The position numbers and the translations under genes were made by a program. DNA of 64,000 bases from Streptomyces sp. NBC_00523. GTDB lineage: Bacteria; Actinomycetota; Actinomycetes; Streptomycetales; Streptomycetaceae. Location: NCBI RefSeq assembly GCF_036346615.1, contig NZ_CP107836.1, positions 3,348,001 through 3,412,000 on the forward strand. Reading direction: 5' to 3'. Below the pieces are notes generated by a model. The model saw only the letters and a list, made by a program, of their open reading frames with translations, was not told where the DNA came from and made no database searches. This document shows, piece by piece, positions 1 to 8,417 of the stretch (positions are counted from its first letter, which is position 1; each line of letters opens with the position of its first letter).

Positions 1-30
1 CGCGGTGGGCCGGTCGGCGGTCAGTGCCAT
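1..30 (-). CDS. Start of a divergent gene (partial)
   Basis: An ATG on the minus strand at position 30 opens a reading frame that leaves the window after ten codons (MALTADRPTA). A GAGGAG-type ribosome binding site lies about 8 bases upstream, which is the main support. Too little is present to name a product. It would be transcribed away from the SDR gene, with about 217 bases between the two starts. Confidence 0.35.
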   Translation of the reverse strand, partial: MALTADRPTA

Positions 31-247
31 GGGGAGACTCCTCGGAGCAGAAGGGAAGGGGTGCGGTGCGATGCCTTCAGCCTGCCGCTCCCGCCGCCGC
101 CCCGGCAGCTCCCTCTTCGGGCTGCCCGGCCGGGATGGCCCGTGGGCCTGCCCGTACGCACTGCCCGTTCGGGCCCCTCGGGCGGCCAGGGGTACGTCCC
201 CGAATTCCATTGCCCGGGGCCCGGGTTGTCGAGCAGGATCGGACCCC

Positions 248-1033
248 GTGACCACCACCGAAACGCCGCAGCCCGCCGTCCCGCCCCGTCCCCTCGCGCT
301 CATCACCGGGGTCGGCCGCACGGTCGGCATCGGTGCCGGGATCGCCCGCCAACTGGCCTCGTCCGGCTGGGACATCGCCTTCACCTACTGGACGCCCTAC
401 GACCGGCGCATGACCTGGGGCGAGGAGCGCGGGGCGACAGCGGCCATCGAGGCGTCGCTCGCCGCGCACGGCGCCCGCACCGCCGCGATCGAGGCGGACC
501 TGATCGACCCGGACGCCCCCACCCGGATCTTCGACGAGGCGGAGCGCCGGATCGGGCCGGTCACCGCGCTCGTCCTGAGCCACGCCGAATCCGTGGACTC
601 CGGGCTCCTGGACACCACCCTCGCGAGTTTCGACCGCCACTTCGCGGTGAACGCCCGCGCCACGTGGCTGCTGATACGGGAGTACGCGCTGCGCTTCCGC
701 GCCCCCGCCGGGACGGGCCGGATCGTCGCGCTCACCAGCGACCACACCGTCGGCAACCTGCCGTACGGGGCCAGCAAGGGCGCCCTGGACCGCATCACGC
801 TGGCCGCCGCGCGCGAACTGGCGCACCTCGGGGTCACCGCCAACGTCATCAACCCGGGCCCCGTGGACACCGGGTGGATGAGCGAGGAGCTGGCGGAGGA
901 GCTGCGCCTGGGCACCCCGCTGGGCCGGCTCGGCACCCCGCAGGACACCGCCCACCTGGTGGACTTCCTGTGCTCGCCGCAGGGCCAGTGGGTCAACGGC
1001 CAGCTGCTCAAGAGCAACGGCGGAGCCGCGTAG
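248..1033 (+). CDS. Short-chain dehydrogenase/reductase (SDR)
   Basis: A cytoplasmic NAD(P)H-dependent oxidoreductase of about 261 residues, the normal length for a classical SDR. The cofactor-binding glycine motif is seen as TGVGRTVGIG near residue 20. The catalytic Ser lies in the ALTSDH stretch and the YxxxK pair in LPYGASKGAL. The PGPVDTGW segment after the active site is typical of the family. The frame stays open upstream to position 5, but I chose the GTG at 248 because homologous SDR sequence begins just after it and an AGGA lies about 10 bases before it; the upstream extension is proline/arginine-rich and unlike a protein. The substrate cannot be told from sequence. It is followed by the GH43 gene after a LacI-type operator, so it need not share that gene's regulation. 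Confidence 0.85.
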   Translation: MTTTETPQPAVPPRPLALITGVGRTVGIGAGIARQLASSGWDIAFTYWTPYDRRMTWGEERGATAAIEASLAAHGARTAAIEADLIDPDAPTRIFDEAERRIGPVTALVLSHAESVDSGLLDTTLASFDRHFAVNARATWLLIREYALRFRAPAGTGRIVALTSDHTVGNLPYGASKGALDRITLAAARELAHLGVTANVINPGPVDTGWMSEELAEELRLGTPLGRLGTPQDTAHLVDFLCSPQGQWVNGQLLKSNGGAA

Positions 1034-1097
1034 GGCCCTCGCCGCTGACGGAGGACCCCCTTGTCGCGCGCGCACCCGGTCATTAGGGTCACCTCGT

Positions 1098-1115
1098 TGT
1101 CGAAGCGCTTCGACA
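1098..1115. promoter_or_regulatory. LacI-family operator, perfect palindrome
   Basis: TGTCGAAGCGCTTCGACA is an 18-bp perfect palindrome with a central GCGC, 55 bases before the GH43 start. Operators of LacI-family sugar repressors in actinobacteria typically look like this. The likely role, repression of the glycosidase without its inducer sugar, is inferred. No LacI gene is visible in the window. Confidence 0.7.
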
Positions 1116-1170
1116 GACACGCCTCGACGCCCTCCTCCGACAGCACGCGCGACGTACAGGAACGGATGCC

Positions 1171-2673
1171 ATGCCAGTCCGAGACCAGACGGGCACCACC
1201 GTCAGCAACCCGGTGATCCCCGGGTTCCACCCCGACCCCAGCGTCTGCCGCGTCGGCGACGACTACTACCTGGCGTGCTCCAGCTTCGAGTACTTCCCGG
1301 GCATCCCGCTCTTCCACAGCCGCGACCTGGTCCACTGGACGCAGATCGGCAACGTCCTCGACCGCCCCGAGCAGCTGCACCTGACCCCGGGGACCCGGGC
1401 CTCCGGCGGCATCTACGCGCCGACGCTCCGGCACCACGACGGCCGGTTCTGGCTCGTCGTCACCAATGTCGAGGTGGGCAACCTGCTGTTCACCACCACC
1501 GACCCGGCCGGCCCCTGGTCCGACCCGGTCCCGCTGCCCGGCGTCCCCGGCATCGATCCGGACCTGGCCTGGGACGAGGACGGCAGCTGCTGGTGCACCG
1601 TGGCCGGGGTCTCCCAGGTCCGCATCGACCCGCACACCGGCGAGGCCCTGGGCGAACCGCGCCGCATCTGGTCCGGGGCGCCCGGGGCGAAGGCGCCGGA
1701 AGCGCCTCACCTCTACCGGATCGGCGACCACTGGTACCTGGTCATCGCGGAGGGCGGCACCGAGCGCGGGCACGCCGTCTCCGTCGCGCGCGGCCCGTCG
1801 CCCGCCGGGCCGTTCGAGCCGTGCCCGGACAACCCCGTGCTCACCCACCGGGGCCGCGAGCACCCCGTCCAGAACACCGGCCACGGCGACCTGGTGCAGG
1901 GGCCGGACGGCTCCTGGTGGCTGGTGCTCCTCGGCGTGCGGCCGGGCGGCGGCACCCCCGGCTGGCACGTGCTCGGCCGGGAGACCTTCCTCGCGCCGGT
2001 GACCTGGGTGGACGGCTGGCCCGTCGTCGGCGAGGTGGCCACCGAACTCCCGGCGCCGCCCTGGCCGTTGACGCCCGTGCCCGACGCCCCGGCGCGGGAC
2101 GACTTCGATGAGGCCGAGCCGCGCCCGTACTGGATCTCGCCCCGCCGCTCGACCGCCGGACGGGCCGGGACGAAGGAGCGCCCCGGCTGGCTGACCCTGC
2201 ACGGGCGGGGCGGCACGCTGGACGACCCGGACGCGGTGTTCACCGGCCGCCGCCAGCAGCACCTGGCTTGCCGGGCACGGGCGTTGACCGACGCGGCGGA
2301 CGGCCACGGCGGGCTCGCGGTCCGGCTCGACGAGGCGCATCACTACGCGGTCGAGGCGGGCGGCGGCCAGATCCGGCTCGTCGCCCGCATCGGCCCGCTC
2401 CGCACGGTGGTCGCGTCCCGCCCGGCGCCCGCCGGACCGGTGGTGCTCGGGATCGACATCGTGCCCACCCGGGCCCCGCTCGACCCGTGCACCGGCCCGG
2501 ACACGGTGTCCCTGGGCGTCGAAGAGCCGGACGGCACGTTCACCGCGCTCGGCTCCCTCGACGGGCGCTACCTCTCCACGGAGGTGACCGGCGGCTTCAC
2601 GGGCCGGGTGATCGGCCTGTACGCGGCGAGCGGCACGGTGCGCTTCGACTGGTTCGCGTACGAACCCCTCTAG
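1171..2673 (+). CDS. Glycoside hydrolase family 43 (beta-xylosidase/arabinofuranosidase type)
   Basis: A 500-residue enzyme predicted to cleave beta-xylosides or alpha-arabinosides from hemicellulose oligosaccharides. The N-terminal five-bladed propeller starts with NPVIPGFHPDPSVC. The three conserved GH43 carboxylates are visible: Asp22 (general base) in HPDPS, Asp129 in PGIDPDLAW and Glu177 (general acid) in APEAPHLYR. From about residue 310 the C-terminal part matches the beta-sandwich domain found in GH43 xylosidases. No signal peptide is seen, so it probably acts inside the cell on imported oligosaccharides. The 18-bp palindrome upstream suggests sugar-responsive repression. Its stop codon overlaps the stop of the convergent LysM/BTAD gene. 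No transporter for the substrate is present. Confidence 0.9.
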   Translation: MPVRDQTGTTVSNPVIPGFHPDPSVCRVGDDYYLACSSFEYFPGIPLFHSRDLVHWTQIGNVLDRPEQLHLTPGTRASGGIYAPTLRHHDGRFWLVVTNVEVGNLLFTTTDPAGPWSDPVPLPGVPGIDPDLAWDEDGSCWCTVAGVSQVRIDPHTGEALGEPRRIWSGAPGAKAPEAPHLYRIGDHWYLVIAEGGTERGHAVSVARGPSPAGPFEPCPDNPVLTHRGREHPVQNTGHGDLVQGPDGSWWLVLLGVRPGGGTPGWHVLGRETFLAPVTWVDGWPVVGEVATELPAPPWPLTPVPDAPARDDFDEAEPRPYWISPRRSTAGRAGTKERPGWLTLHGRGGTLDDPDAVFTGRRQQHLACRARALTDAADGHGGLAVRLDEAHHYAVEAGGGQIRLVARIGPLRTVVASRPAPAGPVVLGIDIVPTRAPLDPCTGPDTVSLGVEEPDGTFTALGSLDGRYLSTEVTGGFTGRVIGLYAASGTVRFDWFAYEPL

Positions 2674-5600
2674 GCGGCCGATGTGGTGGCGGGCGCGGGC
2701 GTGTCGGGGAGGGCCTTGAGGAGGTCGCGGAGCAGGTCGATCGTCTCGTCCTCCGCGTCGGTCCCCAGCTCCTCGTTGAGCCGGTTGAGCCGGTCCGCCG
2801 CCTCGATGACGGCGGGCCGGTCGCCGCGTGCCGCGTGGGCCCGGAAGAGGTCCCGGGTGAGCAGTTCGCTCTCCGGCGAGGCGACCAGGCCGCGCGTGGC
2901 CGCCGCGACGGCGCCGGTGAGGTCACCGGCCGCCAGGCACCGCTCCGCCAGCTCGTGGGCGACGTCCACGACCGACGACACGATGTCGTGGAACATGGTG
3001 TCCGCCCACAGGTAGTTGCGCGGGTTGGTCCCCGCGAACGGGGTGCCCCGGACCAGCGACAGCGCCCGCGCCAGCGCGGTGTCGGCGGCGGCGCCCCGGG
3101 CGTGCATGCCCTCCTGGTACAGCTCCTGGAAGTCCAGCCAGTCGCACCGCACGTACGGGGCGAAGGCGTACCGCCCGTCCGTCACGAACGGCAGGTAGGA
3201 CTGGCCGCCCATCCAGGCGCGCAGCTTGCTGATGTTGGAGTTGCGCAGCGAGTGCCCGACCTCCCGGCCCGGCCAGATCGCCGCGTCCAGCGCGCGGTGC
3301 TCCAGGCCCGGGTGCAGGACGAGCCAGGCGGCCATCTCGGTCAGCCGGCCTCGGCGGTTGGACTCGACGGGCCCCTCCGCCGACTCCATCCCGACCGGCC
3401 CGAGCACCCGGATGTACGGGTGGGCGGGCATCGGCGTGGCAGCGGTGATCGTTTCCTCCACGGGGACGGCGTGCATCGGGTTCCCGTCCTTCCCGGCGGC
3501 CTCCGCTTCCGGGGCGGCCATGACGGCGAGCGTGAGTCGTGGGTCCTGCGGCCGGGCCCAGTCGGGCGTCGGCTCGTCCATGGGCTGCCCGGAGACCGCC
3601 ATCAGCTCCAAGAGGGCCGCGTACTGGGCGGGTTCGAGGCGTTGCAGCATCACTTCGAGGTCTGTCTCCGGAATCGTCACGACGACGCCGGGCGCCGCGT
3701 CGACGCTCCACGTCTCCGGCAGTCCGAGCCCGGCGTCGGCGCTCGTCACGGCGGCCAGCGAGGTGCGGGGCTGCGCCGCCGTCAGGTCGAGCAGGTCGAG
3801 CGCGCTCGGGTCCGAGCCGGTCAGCGGCAGCGCGCACAGCACGATCTGCGGTGCCCAGGCGTCCGCCCCGGCCCCCATCAACCGCGCCTCGCGCAGGCTC
3901 TCCGCCCCGCTCTCGGCCAGCGCCCGCCGCTGCGCCTCGTCGTGGGCGCGGAGGCCGGTGACGGCGGATTCCAGGGTCGCGTGGTGCGCGACGCGGCCCG
4001 GGAAGGCGGTCTTCAGCTCCTCGCCGAAGCCGACGAGCCGGATCGTGTGCTCGGCGTGCAGCGAGTCGGAGGCCAGCTCCACGGCCAGCGCCAGCAGCAC
4101 GGACCGTACGTCGTCCGTCTCGCCGTCGAGCCGGAGCATCCCGATCCGCTCCAGGTCGACCAGGACCGGGAACCCCTCGAAGCTGGTGCCCAGGCTGATC
4201 AGCGCCGGATACGGGAGCGCGGTGGCCGAGGCGCCCTCGGCGGGCAGCAGCGCCGCCGAGTCCTTCGGGCACCACCAGATCTCCTCCCCGCTCACCACGG
4301 GCACGAACGGCGTGACGGGGACGGCCGGTTCGCAGAGGTGGAGCGCGGCCCCGTCCGGGGTGACGACGACGGCGTCGAGCCGCGGCAGCGCGGTGCCCTC
4401 GCGGGCCAGCTCGGCGGAGAGGGTGCGCAGGGCGCGGTCCAGCAGGTCGAGGCCCTCGGGCACGTCCGCCGAGGCCGCCCGCATGTCCCTCTCCAGCACG
4501 GCCGCATCGCCCTCGGGCAACGCGATGCGGCGCCGGGGGCGCCGGCGACGCTGCTGCACGATGCGGCGCGTGCCGAGGACGCCGAGCACCCCGGCGGCGA
4601 GCAGGGCGCCGATTCCGGCGCCGGTACGGGCGGAGAACCCGGCGTCCTCGTCACCGGAGGCGGTGTCGGCGGGAGCCGGGGCGGCCGTCTCGGGCGCCGA
4701 CTGCGCGGGGGTCGGCTTCGCCGACTCGGCGGGCGCGGGCTTGGCGGACTCGGCGGGCTTGGCCGACTCCTCCGGCTTCGGCTTCGCCGACTCGGCGGGC
4801 TTCGCGGGTGCCGTCTCGGCGGGCTTCGCGGGTGCCGTCTCGGCGGGCTTCGGCTTGGCAGTCTCCGCCGGTTTGGCCGGTACGGGCTCGGCGCTCTCGG
4901 CCGGGTGCGGCTTCGCCGTCTCGGCGGGCTTCGGCTTCGCCGTCTCGGCGGGCTTGGCCGGGGCGGGGGCGGGGCGGGCCGACTCGTCCGGTGCCGGGTC
5001 CGCCGGCTTCGGCTTCGCCGGCTCCGCCGGCCGGGGCTTCGCCGGGCCCGCCTCGTCCGGGCCGGAGGCCGGGAGCTTCAGCTTCTGGCCCGGGATGATC
5101 AGGTCCGGGTTCGTGAACGTGCCGCCACCCGGCAGCTCCGTACCCCGGTTGAGGTCGAAGATCTCCCCGTAGCGCGCGGGGTCGCCGAGTTCGCGGTCCG
5201 CGATGGCGCCCAGCGAGTCGCCGGGGCGCACGGTCGCCCTCTCGCCGGAGGACGCCGCCGCCTCGTGGGCGGCCCCCGTACCGGCCGGCATCCGCAGCTT
5301 CCAGCCGGGCTGGAGGAAGCCCTGGGCGTGGAAGACCGTGCCGTCCGTCATCACCCGGCCCTCGTTGAGCGTGGCGATCTCCTGCCAGCGGTTGCCGTCG
5401 CCCAGCCGGTCCTCCGCGATGCTCCACAGGCTCTCGGCCGGACGGACGTCCCGCACGGTGTACGAGTCGGCCGATGCGGCCTGCCGCGTGGTGCGGGCGT
5501 CCGAGGCGTGCGCGGTGTCCTGGGCGCCGGTGTGGGCGTACGACTGGGTGACGGAGACCGGCGCGGCGGCCGGTGCGGCGAGGGCCGATCCGGCCGTCGG

Positions 5601-5945
5601 CAGGAGCACCAGGATGGAGCCGATCAGCGTCGCGGCGGCCCGCTGGCTCGCCCCGAGGCCGCTCAGCCGGCGGGCCGTGCGGCCGCGCAGCCCGGCGGGG
5701 ATCTCCAGCAGGACGGAGAAGGCGAAGCCCGCCCAGCCGACCCAGCCGACGGCGGCGAGCAGGAGCAGGAAGGCTCCCCCGGTGTCCTGCCGGGAGAACA
5801 GGTGGGTCAGGTCCTCGATGCCGTTGCCGAGGACGACACCGGTCGCCCACCAGAGCAGCACCGGCAGCCCGGCGAGCAGCGCCGCCAGGACGAGCAGGCT
5901 CAGCAGGGCCCGTATCAGATTGCCGACCGTACGCACCGCGATCAC
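2670..5945 (-). CDS. Membrane protein with two LysM domains and a C-terminal SARP/BTAD module
   Basis: A 1091-residue protein ending the first Tad operon. Predicted membrane segments lie near residues 11-36, 57-81 and 104-123. Two LysM peptidoglycan-binding domains follow (about 162-220 and 238-292), then a Pro/Ala/Lys repeat stretch (about 300-430) and another membrane segment near 440-460 followed by an arginine-rich stop-transfer run. The last 240 residues resemble the winged-helix plus bacterial transcriptional activator domain of AfsR/SARP regulators (SLRNSNISKLRAWMG, then tetratricopeptide-like helices). The layout suggests wall-binding LysM outside and BTAD in the cytoplasm; this topology is inferred. 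The GTG start overlaps the previous stop by four bases, implying translational coupling. It could sense the wall, anchor the pilus machine, or both. Confidence 0.85.
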   Translation of the reverse strand: MIAVRTVGNLIRALLSLLVLAALLAGLPVLLWWATGVVLGNGIEDLTHLFSRQDTGGAFLLLLAAVGWVGWAGFAFSVLLEIPAGLRGRTARRLSGLGASQRAAATLIGSILVLLPTAGSALAAPAAAPVSVTQSYAHTGAQDTAHASDARTTRQAASADSYTVRDVRPAESLWSIAEDRLGDGNRWQEIATLNEGRVMTDGTVFHAQGFLQPGWKLRMPAGTGAAHEAAASSGERATVRPGDSLGAIADRELGDPARYGEIFDLNRGTELPGGGTFTNPDLIIPGQKLKLPASGPDEAGPAKPRPAEPAKPKPADPAPDESARPAPAPAKPAETAKPKPAETAKPHPAESAEPVPAKPAETAKPKPAETAPAKPAETAPAKPAESAKPKPEESAKPAESAKPAPAESAKPTPAQSAPETAAPAPADTASGDEDAGFSARTGAGIGALLAAGVLGVLGTRRIVQQRRRRPRRRIALPEGDAAVLERDMRAASADVPEGLDLLDRALRTLSAELAREGTALPRLDAVVVTPDGAALHLCEPAVPVTPFVPVVSGEEIWWCPKDSAALLPAEGASATALPYPALISLGTSFEGFPVLVDLERIGMLRLDGETDDVRSVLLALAVELASDSLHAEHTIRLVGFGEELKTAFPGRVAHHATLESAVTGLRAHDEAQRRALAESGAESLREARLMGAGADAWAPQIVLCALPLTGSDPSALDLLDLTAAQPRTSLAAVTSADAGLGLPETWSVDAAPGVVVTIPETDLEVMLQRLEPAQYAALLELMAVSGQPMDEPTPDWARPQDPRLTLAVMAAPEAEAAGKDGNPMHAVPVEETITAATPMPAHPYIRVLGPVGMESAEGPVESNRRGRLTEMAAWLVLHPGLEHRALDAAIWPGREVGHSLRNSNISKLRAWMGGQSYLPFVTDGRYAFAPYVRCDWLDFQELYQEGMHARGAAADTALARALSLVRGTPFAGTNPRNYLWADTMFHDIVSSVVDVAHELAERCLAAGDLTGAVAAATRGLVASPESELLTRDLFRAHAARGDRPAVIEAADRLNRLNEELGTDAEDETIDLLRDLLKALPDTPAPATTSAA

Positions 5946-6367
5946 GACCCTTCCGGGGCGACGACACCGTGGATGAGCGTGGCGTGCCCCTCCCCGTGGA
6001 CGGACATGGAGGAAATGCCGACGACCGTGAGGAAGCGCGTGTCGTACGTGCCGGTCACGGTGACCGTCACCCGCTTCCCGTCGGCCGACACCGTCGCGCT
6101 GCCGTGCGCCCCGGCCGCCGAGAGGTACGCCGCCGCCGCGGCCTGCGCGGCGGCGGGCTGGGCGACGACGGCCTTGCCCGGGATGGCCTGCGCGGGGTCG
6201 ATGGCCTGGCCCCCGGCCCGGGCGGCCTCCATCGCGATGGCGTCGGCCCGCTCCGTGGCGCGCAGCTTGCCGCCGCCGTCCACGGTGATCCCGATGACGG
6301 CGAGGAGCGCCACGGTGACGATGGCGCTGTAGACGGCGATGCCGCCGCGGTCGTCGTACGTACGCAT
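5942..6367 (-). CDS. Tad pilus-assembly TadG-like membrane protein
   Basis: A small protein of about 141 residues with one N-terminal membrane helix (about residues 9-30) preceded by the DDRGG motif typical of TadE/TadG pseudopilins. The ERADAIAMEAARAGGQAID segment is characteristic of the Tad-secretion (TadG N-terminal) family. The remainder is a short extracytoplasmic domain. I chose the ATG at 6367 because its codon overlaps the preceding gene's stop (TGATG); the longer frame upstream reads through that gene. Third of three consecutive TadE/G-like genes. Confidence 0.8.
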   Translation of the reverse strand: MRTYDDRGGIAVYSAIVTVALLAVIGITVDGGGKLRATERADAIAMEAARAGGQAIDPAQAIPGKAVVAQPAAAQAAAAAYLSAAGAHGSATVSADGKRVTVTVTGTYDTRFLTVVGISSMSVHGEGHATLIHGVVAPEGS

Positions 6368-6789
6368 CAGTCGCGCTCCCGGTACGCGTCGACCGCCGAG
6401 GTGAACGTCGACGTGAGGGTGTGGCTGCCGGGGGCGCCCGGCAGCATCAGGTCGGACAGCGGAACGGTGCACGCGACGGTCACGCGGACCGTTCCGACGG
6501 TGCCCAGGGGGGCGTTGAGCCCCGAGGCGTCCACGCTGACGCTGGTGCCGGAGCAGGTGAGGCCCTGGTCCGCCAGCGTCTCCTGCGCGGCGGCGAGGGC
6601 GTTGCTCTGCGCGGCCCCGGCGGTGCGCGAGATGGACGCCTCGCGGGCCGCGTCCTCGGCGGCGGCGTCCACCTTGTTCCCGGCGGTCACCACCCGGCCG
6701 CCCGCGAGGGCCAGGCAGAGAAAAATGATCATCAACGGCGTGACGATCGCGGCCTGGATCGCCTCGCTCCCCCGGTCGTCCCAGTTCAC
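6367..6789 (-). CDS. TadE-family pseudopilin
   Basis: A 140-residue membrane protein with the DDRGSEAIQAAIVTP start and one transmembrane helix (about residues 10-31) that define TadE-like minor pilins of Flp/Tad systems. The rest is a small domain predicted to be outside the membrane, with two cysteines (LTCSGTS and VTVACTV) that could form a disulfide. It begins at a GTG one base after the preceding stop, so translation is almost certainly coupled. Confidence 0.8.
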   Translation of the reverse strand: MNWDDRGSEAIQAAIVTPLMIIFLCLALAGGRVVTAGNKVDAAAEDAAREASISRTAGAAQSNALAAAQETLADQGLTCSGTSVSVDASGLNAPLGTVGTVRVTVACTVPLSDLMLPGAPGSHTLTSTFTSAVDAYRERD

Positions 6790-6790
6790 T

Positions 6791-7198
6791 TCATCCCCCG
6801 GTGGTCCAGCGCTCCACGGGCCCGGACGCGCTCTGTGTGATCGTCAGCCCCGGCACGCCGGGCAGCAGCGAAGGGGCGCGTCCGGTGACCTGGACGCGGA
6901 TGCGCTCCGCCGTGCTGCCGCCCGTGGAGACGGACGGGCCGAGCAGTGTGTTGCCCGCGATCCGGCCGAGCACCGCCTGCGCGCGCTCCGCGCCGGCGCC
7001 CGGGCCCGACTCGTAGACCCGGGCGGCCGCGACGCCCTCACGGGCGGCGGTCAGGGCCACGTTGCGCGCGTAGTACCAGAGCGACACCTGCACCACGGCG
7101 ATCGTCAGCAGGATGATGAACGGGAAGACGATCGCCATCTGGACCGAGGTGTCGCCGCGGTCGTCCAGCGGGCGGCGCGCGACGACCGCGGGCTTCAT
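6791..7198 (-). CDS. TadE-family pseudopilin
   Basis: A 135-residue TadE-like protein. DDRGDTSVQMAIVFPF leads into a single membrane helix (about residues 20-42), followed by WYYARNVALTAAREG, a stretch strongly conserved in actinobacterial TadE proteins. The exported domain is short and beta-rich. ATG overlaps the previous stop (TGATG). It probably joins the other two TadE/G proteins as minor subunits or assembly factors of the Tad fibre. Confidence 0.85.
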   Translation of the reverse strand: MKPAVVARRPLDDRGDTSVQMAIVFPFIILLTIAVVQVSLWYYARNVALTAAREGVAAARVYESGPGAGAERAQAVLGRIAGNTLLGPSVSTGGSTAERIRVQVTGRAPSLLPGVPGLTITQSASGPVERWTTGG

Positions 7199-7422
7199 CA
7201 GATGCCCGCCAGCTTGCCGTTGTACCTGGAGATGACCGTCGCGATGGTGCCGGCGATGAGCAGCGCACCCGTCACGGCGGCGACCCAGATGATCACCGTG
7301 GTGATGGAGACGTCACCGCGGTCCGGGTCCTTGGCGCCCTGCTCGACGCGGTCGGCCAGCACCGCCAGGACCATGGTCAGGGATACAGCGGCCCGGTTCG
7401 TGAGCTTGTTGATCGCGTTCAT
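7198..7422 (-). CDS. Pilin-sized small membrane protein (Flp-pilin position)
   Basis: A 74-residue protein with one hydrophobic helix near residues 40-64 after a charged DPDRGD segment. Its place between TadC and the TadE genes is where the Flp pilin normally sits. Unlike the pilin of the second locus it lacks a clear prepilin site: the residues after the glycine are DVSIT, with no glutamate at +5. The ATG at 7422 has a GAGGAGG ribosome binding site about 8 bases upstream, stronger than those of its neighbours, which fits a structural subunit made in excess. The frame upstream of this ATG belongs to no gene. Confidence 0.7.
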   Translation of the reverse strand: MNAINKLTNRAAVSLTMVLAVLADRVEQGAKDPDRGDVSITTVIIWVAAVTGALLIAGTIATVISRYNGKLAGI

Positions 7423-7526
7423 GCTGCGAGCCTCCTCGTTCCTTCTCTTCGTAAGCGTCGACTCCCTTGTGAGGAGACGCCGTTGGCCGTCACGCCGGTT
7501 CGGCGCGTAGCCGGTTGTTACCGCTG

Positions 7527-8417
7527 TTACGTGGCCATGATGTTGATCACCGCGGGGAAGGCGACCATCAGCATCACGAGCACGGCGAGGAGCGCGCCGG
7601 GGGCGGTCATCTTCTCGCTGTTCTCGTTCGCCTCGGCGGCCTGCTTGGCGAGCAGTTCGGTCCGCAGGGACTTGGACCGGGCCCGCAGCGTCGTGTAGAC
7701 GGCGGCGCCGTCGTGCGCCGACATCCGCATGATCTCGGCGACGTCCTCCAGGACCGGCAGGTCCAGCTCCTGGGTCAGCTGAACCAGCGCCTCCCACGGC
7801 GGGACCTTGTCCACGCGGGCCCGCATCATCGCCTCCTGGAGCCGGGTGAAGGCCCAGCCCCGGCCGACGGCGGCGGCGCGTTCCAGGGCCTCGGTCGGCC
7901 CGGAGTCGGCGGCCCGCTTGAGCGCGACGAGGTCCAGGTAGGCGGCGATCGCGTGCGAGAACTCCTCGCGTGCCCGCGCCGCCTGGTCCCGTACGGACAG
8001 GTCCGGGATGAACCAGAGGAGCACGCCCAGGACCAGACCCACCACGACGGGCAGGTAGAACGGCACGCCGAGCCCCATCAGCGTCCAGGCGCCGACGACG
8101 AACGGCGGGATCAGCAGTCCGCCGCCCGCCAGCGCCGCCTTGAGCAGCAGGAACCGCTCGGGGGTCTGGCCGACCAGCGCCAGGTCCTTGCGCGGGATGG
8201 TGACCCCGGGCAGTCCCTGGAGGTGTTCGAGGAGCCAGGCGCCCCACGCGTCGTCCCGGCTGACCGGGCCCGTCTCCTGGTCCGCTTCCGGGGCGGTGGC
8301 GTTCAGGCGGCGCAGGCTTGCCGCCAAGTCGGGTTGCGGGCCGACCAGTTCCCGTATGAGCAGGGCGAGGCCGCCGCCCACGGCGAGGCCCGCGAAGATC
8401 GCGGCCGGGGGTATCAC
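7527..8417 (-). CDS. Type II secretion F domain protein, TadC-like
   Basis: An inner-membrane platform protein of about 296 residues. An N-terminal helix (about 4-20) is followed by a cytoplasmic segment, paired membrane helices near 100-145, the T2SSF domain and a last helix near residue 275. With TadB it should form the platform on which TadA drives pilin polymerisation. The GTG start overlaps the TadB stop by four bases (GTGA). A gap of about 100 bases separates its stop from the pilin-like gene, which has its own ribosome site. Confidence 0.85.
   Translation of the reverse strand: MIPPAAIFAGLAVGGGLALLIRELVGPQPDLAASLRRLNATAPEADQETGPVSRDDAWGAWLLEHLQGLPGVTIPRKDLALVGQTPERFLLLKAALAGGGLLIPPFVVGAWTLMGLGVPFYLPVVVGLVLGVLLWFIPDLSVRDQAARAREEFSHAIAAYLDLVALKRAADSGPTEALERAAAVGRGWAFTRLQEAMMRARVDKVPPWEALVQLTQELDLPVLEDVAEIMRMSAHDGAAVYTTLRARSKSLRTELLAKQAAEANENSEKMTAPGALLAVLVMLMVAFPAVINIMAT

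Noticed and set aside
397..2343. 648-residue minus-strand reading frame across the SDR and GH43 genes
   Set aside because: It is antisense to two well-supported enzymes, has no family motifs and reads through the LacI-type palindrome; a GC-skew shadow frame.
2268..6332. 1354-residue plus-strand frame opposite the LysM/BTAD gene
   Set aside because: Composed of Arg/Gly/Pro-rich repeats produced by the antisense of the Pro/Ala/Lys stalk; no start signal and no domains.
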